Assembly (NCBI RefSeq): GCF_010892395.1
Contig: NZ_JAACKB010000421.1
Location: forward strand, 1 to 9,675
Source: Sulfurovum sp. bin170
Lineage (GTDB): Bacteria > Campylobacterota > Campylobacteria > Campylobacterales > Sulfurovaceae
Length of the DNA stretch: 9,675 nt
Direction: 5' to 3'
Part shown: positions 4,665-9,675 of the stretch, one piece after another
Layout: each line of letters starts with the position of its first letter
Position numbering within the stretch: the stretch's first letter is position 1
Translations under genes and position numbers: made by a program
Notes under the pieces: model-generated
What the model saw: the letters and a program-made list of their open reading frames with translations, nothing else
The model's database searches: none
What the model was told of the DNA's origin: nothing

Positions 4665-6034
4665 AAGCCCATCTTCCCTGGATTTAAAATATTATTAGGG
4701 TCAAATGCCTTTTTGATGTCTCTAAACATCTGCATCTCTTCATCGGAAAAAGCGATTCCCATAAAAGGAGCTTTGCTCGTACCTATTCCGTGTTCACCAC
4801 TTAGTGTTCCACCCATCTCGACTACCATCTCAAATATCTCCTTGATGCACTTGTGACCCTCATCAAGTTGTGAAATATCTATCATCACATTGACATGGAT
4901 ATTGCCATCTCCTGCGTGACCAAAACATGGAACCTTGAACTTATACTTATCACCTATCTCATAGATTCTCTCCAGAGCTTTTGGCAACATAGAACGAGGC
5001 ACAGATATATCCTCATTGAGCTTCTTGTTTCCAAAAATAGTAATAGATTGTGAAGCATTTTTCCGTGCATACCATAGCTCTTTTGCCTCATCATCATTTT
5101 TGGCGATTCTGAATTCACTGGCTCCATTCTCTTCAAAGGAGGCTTGGAGAGTTTTTAGTTGAAACTCAACCTCCTCTGGCACATTTCCATCAACATCACC
5201 AACCAAAACAGCTCCTGCCTCTGTTGGTAAATCCACGCCAAGTTTCTCTATAAGTGCTTCGATAACCAACTTGTCCAAAAACTCCATTGCCACAGGATTA
5301 GCTCCTGCAGAGAGTGATTTGAACACGGCATTCATAGCGTTATCAACTGATGGGAAAATCCCCATATAGGTCTTTTTATATTTTGGTTTTGGGATAAGTT
5401 TTAGTGTTAGTTCGGTCAAAACAGCTAGTGTCCCCTCCGAAGCTATCAAGATACCTGCTGTGTTGTATCCTGCCACATCTTTTATCGTCTTTTTACCTGC
5501 ACGGATAATATCACCATTGACTCTTACTGCACGAAGAGCCATTACAAAATCTTTGGTAATCCCATACTTGGCGGCTCTCATACCACCTGCATTTTCACTA
5601 ACATTACCACCAAGAGTCGAATACTCCTCACTAGCAGGGTCTGGTGGATAGAATAGACCTTGTGCTTCTGCTCTCTTTTGCAAATCCATATTGATAACCC
5701 CTGGTTGCACCACAGCTACCATGTTCTCGGTGTCAATCTCTAGGATTTTATTCATATGTTTTTCCATCGCCATAATGATACCACCGTTGGCAGGTAATGC
5801 TCCACCTGTAAAGCCACTCCCTGCTCCACGAGGGGTAATAACAATTAGATGCTCATTACAGTACTTCAAAATATCACTTACATCTTGTTCGTGTCGAGGG
5901 AAAATAACTGCATCGGGTTCAAATCGTGTACGCGTAGCATCGTAGCTGTAGGCTATCATGTGGGCTTTGTCATCATAAATATTTTCACTACCCACTATTT
6001 TTGTTAGTGCTTTGAGGTGCTGTTTCTCTATCAT
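4661..6034 (-). CDS. glcD: GlcD-type FAD-linked oxidase (glycolate / D-lactate dehydrogenase family)
   Basis: A 457-residue flavoprotein oxidising a 2-hydroxy acid to a 2-keto acid. The N-terminal FAD-binding PCMH-type domain (about 38-215) has the pyrophosphate loop PRGAGSGFTGG at 68-78 and PPDPASEEYSTLGGNVSENA around 130-149. The C-terminal FAD-linked oxidase domain has GHAGDGNIH at 372-380, SGEHGIGTSK at 412-421 and the family ending FDPNNILNPGK at 444-454. Length and motifs match full-size GlcD; H. pylori HP0509 is similar. Glycolate, D-lactate or another 2-hydroxy acid cannot be distinguished by eye, and no GlcE or GlcF partner is in the window. The ATG overlaps the stop of the pgbA-like gene (ATGA, 6031-6034), so the two are translationally coupled. 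Its stop codon lies in a REP-like element. Confidence 0.9.
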   Translation of the reverse strand: MIEKQHLKALTKIVGSENIYDDKAHMIAYSYDATRTRFEPDAVIFPRHEQDVSDILKYCNEHLIVITPRGAGSGFTGGALPANGGIIMAMEKHMNKILEIDTENMVAVVQPGVINMDLQKRAEAQGLFYPPDPASEEYSTLGGNVSENAGGMRAAKYGITKDFVMALRAVRVNGDIIRAGKKTIKDVAGYNTAGILIASEGTLAVLTELTLKLIPKPKYKKTYMGIFPSVDNAMNAVFKSLSAGANPVAMEFLDKLVIEALIEKLGVDLPTEAGAVLVGDVDGNVPEEVEFQLKTLQASFEENGASEFRIAKNDDEAKELWYARKNASQSITIFGNKKLNEDISVPRSMLPKALERIYEIGDKYKFKVPCFGHAGDGNIHVNVMIDISQLDEGHKCIKEIFEMVVEMGGTLSGEHGIGTSKAPFMGIAFSDEEMQMFRDIKKAFDPNNILNPGKMGL

Positions 6035-6723
6035 TTAGTTAATCTCTCGATGCCTTTGTAGTACTCTTCAAACTTTTTTGTATCTTCTGAACTAAATATA
6101 TCAGTGCTTATCTGTTCAAATCGTGCATAGAATGGAGATTGTGCATTGTCAACTTTGAGACTCAAAGGCTCTTTGCCTAGATATACTCCACTAATAGGGT
6201 CAAGTGTGAGTAGACTATCTTTTGTAGCAACTAGTACTAATCCAACTTGGTTTTTCCCTGCAAATGCTTTTAGATTTTCTAGGTTTATATGGATTTCATC
6301 ATTGCTAATCAGATGCATAGCATAGCTGTCAGGGTGTACCCAAGATTTTTTGATAGACTTTGTAATCTCTCTATAGCTTCTTCCATTGGGTGCGATAAGA
6401 AGTACATTGTTATAGAAGTTTCCAAATATCACTCTGTCTCCTTTTTTTGCTATGGTTTTGATACTTGGTAGCTTTACATGGCTTAGTATACTATAAGATT
6501 CAAGAGTAGCTTGATTGTCTCCTTGGCTTACAATAGTATGGGTAATGGCTGAGAGTTCATTCCCGTAGTCGTGTACCACAATTCCACTCATCCCTTTTGG
6601 TATATTTTTTGATAATTGAACGGTTCCGTTATTAATAGCTTGAATGGTTGTCTCTATAGTTTTTGGTAGCTCTATTGCCATCAATGATAGTGTTGTTAGT
6701 GCAATAAGTAGAAGTTTTTTCAT
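6031..6723 (-). CDS. Periplasmic protein resembling the N-terminal domain of plasminogen-binding protein PgbA
   Basis: A 230-residue exported protein: signal peptide MKKLLLIALTTLSLMA, cleavage likely after A16. The remainder is beta-rich and resembles the PgbA N-terminal domain found across Campylobacterota: an early KGMSGIVVHDYG segment, then VIFGNFYNNVLLIAPN, and YAMHLISNDEI. The neighbour order supports it: HP0508 (pgbA) and HP0509 (glcD) are adjacent in H. pylori, as I recall. H. pylori PgbA is roughly twice as long and has a lysine-rich C-terminal part; that part is missing here, so plasminogen binding should not be assumed, although the last residue is a lysine. Conserved envelope function is unknown. 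Shine-Dalgarno AAGGA lies about five bases before the ATG. The gene overlaps glcD by four bases and has its own TATAAT box upstream. Confidence 0.7.
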   Translation of the reverse strand: MKKLLLIALTTLSLMAIELPKTIETTIQAINNGTVQLSKNIPKGMSGIVVHDYGNELSAITHTIVSQGDNQATLESYSILSHVKLPSIKTIAKKGDRVIFGNFYNNVLLIAPNGRSYREITKSIKKSWVHPDSYAMHLISNDEIHINLENLKAFAGKNQVGLVLVATKDSLLTLDPISGVYLGKEPLSLKVDNAQSPFYARFEQISTDIFSSEDTKKFEEYYKGIERLTK

Positions 6724-6731
6724 CGTTTTCC

Positions 6732-6791
6732 TTGAAAAATTTAATTGTACGATTATACTTGTAAAAGATTAATTCGCCCTAAATTTTTCAA
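6732..6791. repeat. 12-base perfect inverted repeat around the pgbA-like promoter
   Basis: TTGAAAAATTTA (6732-6743) and TAAATTTTTCAA (6780-6791) are exact reverse complements separated by 36 bases. The arm nearer the gene touches the Shine-Dalgarno, and the -10 box lies in the spacer. A read-through mRNA from the desaturase gene could fold both arms together, while an mRNA from the local promoter would lack the far arm. Confidence 0.5.
6752..6757 (-). promoter_or_regulatory. -10 box (TATAAT) for the pgbA-like gene and glcD
   Basis: A consensus TATAAT on the minus strand, in the context ACAAGTATAATCG, 28 bases before the ATG of the pgbA-like gene. Predicted transcription start is about 6745, giving a leader of roughly 22 bases. 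No convincing -35 box lies 17 bases further up, as is common in this phylum. It would drive pgbA-like, glcD and possibly yihY. Confidence 0.5.
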
Positions 6792-6804
6792 AGAGTAAGA
6801 TATG

Positions 6805-6820
6805 AGGAGGTTTAAACCCC
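6805..6820 (-). repeat. Palindrome spanning the desaturase stop codon
   Basis: On the minus strand GGGGTTTAAACCTCC contains the TAA stop of the desaturase at its centre. It can form a stem of about five pairs (one G-U) with a TTAA loop. No T-run follows, so it is a poor intrinsic terminator. It is noted because other genes here also stop in or beside palindromes. Confidence 0.3.
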
Positions 6821-7999
6821 ATCAACTCTTAGTAGTTTTGTTTTTCCAACCATAAGGTCAATCGTCATGCTCATTCGTTTAAATACTGACTCTTGTCGAT
6901 ACTCAAGATTGTGTTTTTTACAAATATCTTTAATAAGTGGTTGTGTTTTTTGGTAAAAACTCAAAGGCATATCTGGGAAAATATGATGCTCCACTTGGTA
7001 GTTGAGGAATCCATGTGCATAGTCAATCAGATCTGAACCTGTATTGTAGTTAACCGACCCCATAATCTGACGAAGATAGAACTCCCCAGTCCCTTTGTAT
7101 GGCTCGTTAAACATATAAATATCCTCTGCTGAGTGGTTAGGCACAATCACCAAAAATGAGTGAAGATTGGCAAAAAACTCTGCTATTACTAAAACAATTA
7201 GTGCTGTAATAACAGCAGAAACTCCAAGTGGCAAGAAGAGTGCAGGAATAAGAATAAAGTGAACAGAGAAATAAGGAATATAGTAATCCCACCAAAGCTC
7301 AAAACCAAAAGGCTTTCTAGGATCATACTCGTAGTCAAGTATCTCCATCTTATTGTCCTCTTTCAGCTTTTTGTTTCTTAAAATTCTTAGTGTGTTGGGT
7401 GCATAGTAGGTAAACTTCCATGTTCCCGCAAATACATAAACAAAGATTCGTCTTAGCCACATTGGTGTCTTTGACTGGATAAGCCACTGCATGTTTCGCT
7501 CAACATTATCAGGGTCATCGACTTCACCAAGATGATAGTGGTGCATGATATTATGCTCATACATCCAAGCATCTGGCTTAATCCAATCAAGCCAATCAAG
7601 GTATCTTCTGCTCCCCTGTGCATAGTATTTCTTTTTGTATTTATTAGGGATATTTGGTACTTTGTCATACGCTCCATGTAGTACAGGATGAGTGACATTC
7701 GCCCATCTACCAACATTACCAGTACTAATAAGTACGGCTGCTACAATCGCCAATGGCCAAAAAACAAAACCACTAATCCCCCCAGCACTAAGCTCCATAA
7801 GAGCAATTATCAGTATTAAAGCAAAACCTGAAGCGGTTGCAATTCTCCCCCATCTCTCCATCTTCAATAGATGTTGAAAATCCTCTTCAGAGGGTGCTCC
7901 TATGGTCTCTTTTGCCTCCTCAATATCTTTTTTGAGTTGTTCTTTGTCTATCTGGTCATATGGTGTATATTGATGACTCTGTGACTCTAGCTTTGACAT
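6812..7999 (-). CDS. Membrane-bound fatty acid desaturase (three-histidine-box di-iron family)
   Basis: Introduces a double bond into acyl chains using O2 and an electron donor at a di-iron site on the cytoplasmic face of the inner membrane. The 395-residue protein has the three histidine boxes: H104-P-V-L-H108; H149-N-I-M-H153-H154 (followed by H156); and Q335-V-E-H338-H339. Further histidines at 280 and 289 lie in FANLHSFLVIVPNH. Hydrophobic helices are at about 53-69, 76-93, 242-258 and 262-280. It carries a charged N-terminal extension of about 45 residues, no cytochrome b5 domain (no HPGG motif), and a short C-terminal tail. AAGGA five bases before the ATG supports the start. No ferredoxin or reductase partner is adjacent. 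Double-bond position and acyl carrier cannot be read from sequence. The likely role is keeping membranes fluid, possibly in the cold. Its promoter is overlapped by an inverted repeat. Confidence 0.88.
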   Translation of the reverse strand: MSKLESQSHQYTPYDQIDKEQLKKDIEEAKETIGAPSEEDFQHLLKMERWGRIATASGFALILIIALMELSAGGISGFVFWPLAIVAAVLISTGNVGRWANVTHPVLHGAYDKVPNIPNKYKKKYYAQGSRRYLDWLDWIKPDAWMYEHNIMHHYHLGEVDDPDNVERNMQWLIQSKTPMWLRRIFVYVFAGTWKFTYYAPNTLRILRNKKLKEDNKMEILDYEYDPRKPFGFELWWDYYIPYFSVHFILIPALFLPLGVSAVITALIVLVIAEFFANLHSFLVIVPNHSAEDIYMFNEPYKGTGEFYLRQIMGSVNYNTGSDLIDYAHGFLNYQVEHHIFPDMPLSFYQKTQPLIKDICKKHNLEYRQESVFKRMSMTIDLMVGKTKLLRVDGV

Positions 8000-8023
8000 A
8001 CCTATCCTTTTAAGTTTGATGTT

Positions 8024-8062
8024 TTAAGCTTTATTATATATAAACTAGTATAATAAGCTTAA
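8024..8062 (-). promoter_or_regulatory. Desaturase promoter overlapped by an AT-rich inverted repeat (possible operator)
   Basis: On the minus strand a TATAAT box lies at 8038-8033, 33 bases before the desaturase ATG, predicting a start near 8026. The box is inside an inverted repeat whose arms are 8024-8038 (containing AAGCTTTATTATA) and 8049-8062 (containing TATAATAAGCTT). The arms pair over 14 bases with a single bulged T. The far arm covers the expected -35 position, where only a weak TTAAGC is visible. The symmetry and placement suit a repressor site or a structured leader; which one is unknown. Confidence 0.4.
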
Positions 8063-8120
8063 TAATCTATGGTGATAAGTATATAAAATTTATTTATTGA
8101 ATATTTGGTTACATATGAGA

Positions 8121-8552
8121 TTAATCATCATAACAAACAGCAACATTATCCATTATTTTAAACCAATTTTTTGAAAAATATTTTTTGATGTAGCTTTTGG
8201 AGTGGGGGATAAAACAGCCAATACAGTTTTGGTGGATGGCATTATCTGATTTGTATTGGGTTCCATCTTTTGAGTCTATATCGCAGTATGAGAAGAGTGT
8301 TCGATTTTTCTCTTTTTTAAATCCATTATCATCAAATCTAAAATTTGGACAGGCACAGAGGTAGCAGTTGAGTTCTTCTATGTCGTGGCATTTTTTATTC
8401 TCTTTATAGAGAGGACAGAAGTTTGGCTCTTTTTTTTGCATATTTTCGAATTGGAAATACTCTATTAGTTCATTATTACTTAGATGTGAGAGTTTATTTA
8501 CTATCTCTTTGTGTTTTTTGCCGTGGGATTGGAACCATGAGGTGTAGGACAT
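8121..8552 (-). CDS. Cysteine-rich protein of unknown function
   Basis: A 143-residue soluble protein with nine cysteines at 46, 55, 63, 66, 68, 90, 110, 113 and 140. They are arranged as C-x8-C-x7-C-x2-C-x-C, then C90, a C-x2-C pair and a late cysteine. The surrounding segments (FCPLYKENKKCHD, NCYLCACPNFRFDD, HQNCIGCFIPHSKSYI) look tightly conserved rather than random. From memory, similar proteins are common in Campylobacterota as uncharacterised genes. The spacing suggests binding of an iron-sulfur cluster or zinc, but no named family is recognised. The N-terminus (SWFQSHGKKHKEIVNKL) is probably helical. Its ATG directly abuts the stop codon of the nuclease-like gene (TAAATG), with no good Shine-Dalgarno, so translation is likely coupled. 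It may be a resident gene next to which the ATPase and nuclease-like genes were inserted. Confidence 0.7.
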   Translation of the reverse strand: MSYTSWFQSHGKKHKEIVNKLSHLSNNELIEYFQFENMQKKEPNFCPLYKENKKCHDIEELNCYLCACPNFRFDDNGFKKEKNRTLFSYCDIDSKDGTQYKSDNAIHQNCIGCFIPHSKSYIKKYFSKNWFKIMDNVAVCYDD

Positions 8553-8969
8553 TTAAACGATAATCTCTTTCGTTTTTGTATCAATAAAAAGCTGAATATT
8601 ATTTTTTCGTTTGAACTCTTTTTTTAGTTTTTGAGAAGAGGTTGAAGATTTTGGAACCCTTGACGCTACTATATAACACTCTTTTGGAATATTTTTATGT
8701 ACAGATAGACAATATTTTATAGTTGCCTCCAACTGTTTTATTCCATGCTCAATATTTTTACCTTTTAACTCTACATAAAATATCTGTTTTATCTCTTTAT
8801 CAATAATCTCAAAAAGATAATCACACTTTAGACCTGATGAGATATAACATCCATCTACTTCTACTTTATTGATACTTAAAGATGAACTGTTATTGACCCT
8901 AAATGTTCTTCTGTTTTCACTAACCGATATTATTTTATCTGTTTTAACTTCATTGCAACTAGAAATCAT
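8553..8969 (-). CDS. Small protein with PD-(D/E)xK-nuclease-like residue pattern, partner of the ATPase
   Basis: A 138-residue protein. Residues 36-82 give a beta-strand, then K48-C-D50-Y-L-F-E-I, a turn, then FYVE67-L-K69-G-K, and an alpha-helical stretch with Q79. D50, E67-x-K69 and the following glutamine match the catalytic core of PD-(D/E)xK nucleases of the Holliday-resolvase/RecB-like type in which a strand carries E-x-K. The C-terminal part (ECYIVASRVPKS, then a lysine-rich segment and QLFIDTKTKEIIV) fits the later strands. It starts two bases after the ATPase stop (TAATAATG) and ends directly at the next start, so it is in an operon with both. Inferred role: a nuclease or nucleic-acid-binding effector controlled by the ATPase. 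No full-length family match is recognised, and catalytic activity is unproven. Confidence 0.5.
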   Translation of the reverse strand: MISSCNEVKTDKIISVSENRRTFRVNNSSSLSINKVEVDGCYISSGLKCDYLFEIIDKEIKQIFYVELKGKNIEHGIKQLEATIKYCLSVHKNIPKECYIVASRVPKSSTSSQKLKKEFKRKNNIQLFIDTKTKEIIV

Positions 8970-8971
8970 TA

Positions 8972-9675
8972 TTAATCCAGTTTAGACAGGAGTTTATCAA
9001 AGTTATTGTTAACTTCATCAGAGATAGAATCTATAAGATTAATACCAATCAATCTATCTTCTCTATCCATAATATCAATGGATTTTCCATCGATTATAGT
9101 ATAAGCATTCACATCATCAAAATTAACACAATGCTTCTCTTCTACAATATTTTTTATTGCCTCTACACCTTTTTGATTTTTTACATCATTTGCTAGTATT
9201 AAATTATTTAGTGCAGTTAAAACATAAGGGCTATGGGTCATCATAAACAGTCTGTTTTCATCTGTTATATGTTCTATAATATACTCTATTGTCTCTTTTT
9301 GTGCTTTTGGAAAAAGATTTTGTTCTGGTTCTTCGATAATAATTGAGTTGTGTCTATTAGCAAAATATTTAACAGTTAAATAGAGTGGTAATGCAGATTG
9401 AATACCACTTGAACTAAACTCTAATGGTAAATAATCTTTATCATTAAAATAAACTTTATGTCTATCTAAACCATCTCCATTTACATATTTTACATTTAGA
9501 AATTCTAGCTCTTTTAACTCATTTCCTGCTTTTTCAAATTCACTAGAGAAGTGAAGTAAGAATTTTGGTAATGGTACTTCAGCAACTAGTAGTGTAGTAA
9601 GAGACTTATTAAATAAAGATATTAAATTTCTTTCTGCTGGAATATATTGAGTTGTCAATTTATTATCAGAAATAA
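8972..9675 (-). CDS. ABC/AAA-type ATPase (AAA_15/AAA_21-like), C-terminal part
   Basis: The frame is open to the right edge (residues ISDNK precede the apparent TTG at 9658-9656), so the gene continues outside and the Walker A half is not seen. Counting from that TTG: YIPAER at 5-10, a segment typical of these ATPases between Walker A and the signature; an ABC-like signature SSSGIQS at 82-88; Walker B IIIEEPEQ at 106-113, with the catalytic glutamate pair; and the switch histidine in THSP at 141-144. About 84 residues follow, too few for a TOPRIM domain, so it is not a typical OLD nuclease. Such SMC-like ATPases dimerise on ATP and often control an effector encoded next door, here the nuclease-like gene two bases downstream. 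This layout is common in anti-phage and toxin modules, but the exact family is not recognised. Confidence 0.75.
   Translation of the reverse strand, partial: ISDNKLTTQYIPAERNLISLFNKSLTTLLVAEVPLPKFLLHFSSEFEKAGNELKELEFLNVKYVNGDGLDRHKVYFNDKDYLPLEFSSSGIQSALPLYLTVKYFANRHNSIIIEEPEQNLFPKAQKETIEYIIEHITDENRLFMMTHSPYVLTALNNLILANDVKNQKGVEAIKNIVEEKHCVNFDDVNAYTIIDGKSIDIMDREDRLIGINLIDSISDEVNNNFDKLLSKLD

Noticed and set aside
7453..7716. 87-codon minus-strand frame inside the desaturase, and similar frames inside glcD (4954-5136, 5460-5651, 5691-5945) and elsewhere
   Set aside because: These are alternative-frame shadows of genes whose own frames carry complete catalytic motifs.
9656..9658. TTG as the start codon of the ATPase
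   Set aside because: The frame remains open upstream to the window edge (ISDNK and beyond), and the protein would lack Walker A. TTG here is an internal leucine, and the gene is simply cut by the window.
8972..9675. OLD-family nuclease (ATPase with C-terminal TOPRIM)
   Set aside because: Only about 84 residues follow the switch histidine, and no TOPRIM E...DxD pattern is seen in them.

Overview
The window looks like chromosomal DNA from a member of the Campylobacterota (epsilonproteobacteria), probably a free-living, Sulfurovum- or Sulfurimonas-like species. The reasons are: AT-rich sequence with short intergenic regions; a plasminogen-binding-protein-like gene overlapping a glcD gene, the same neighbour order as HP0508-HP0509 of Helicobacter pylori (from memory); and ftsW next to ftsI, which in H. 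pylori are separated by flagellar rod genes that are missing here. The genus is an inference; no rRNA or tRNA gene is present to confirm it.

Left part (1-3594): the 5' end of ftsW (minus strand, cut by the window edge) diverges from ftsI (plus strand), so the septal glycan polymerase and its partner transpeptidase sit head to head. ftsI is followed on the same strand by a YceB/DUF1439-type lipoprotein gene, a possible 30-codon ORF and a TTG-started dgkA (diacylglycerol kinase), together an envelope-biogenesis group. A structured GGAATCG...CGATTCC repeat lies just before ftsI and twice after it.

Middle part (3595-7999, minus strand): a yihY/brkB-family membrane protein gene; a GlcD-type FAD-linked oxidase gene; the pgbA-like periplasmic protein gene, which overlaps glcD by four bases; and a three-histidine-box membrane fatty acid desaturase gene. 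The gap between glcD and yihY is almost entirely a perfect pair of inverted REP-like hairpins. A well-formed sigma-70 promoter, ribosome binding site and 30-codon ORF lie unannounced on the minus strand between yihY and dgkA.

Right part (8121-9675, minus strand): three tightly packed genes in the order ABC/AAA-type ATPase (N-terminus outside the window), a 138-residue protein with a PD-(D/E)xK-nuclease-like residue pattern, and a nine-cysteine protein. ATPase plus small nuclease is a layout typical of anti-phage modules; this is the best candidate here for an undescribed system, but it rests on motif reading only.

A recurrent theme is hairpins at gene ends. In two genes (ftsI, glcD) the TAG stop codon is part of a GTAG tetranucleotide that begins a REP-like palindrome, and two other genes (the lipoprotein and the desaturase) also stop in or beside a palindrome.
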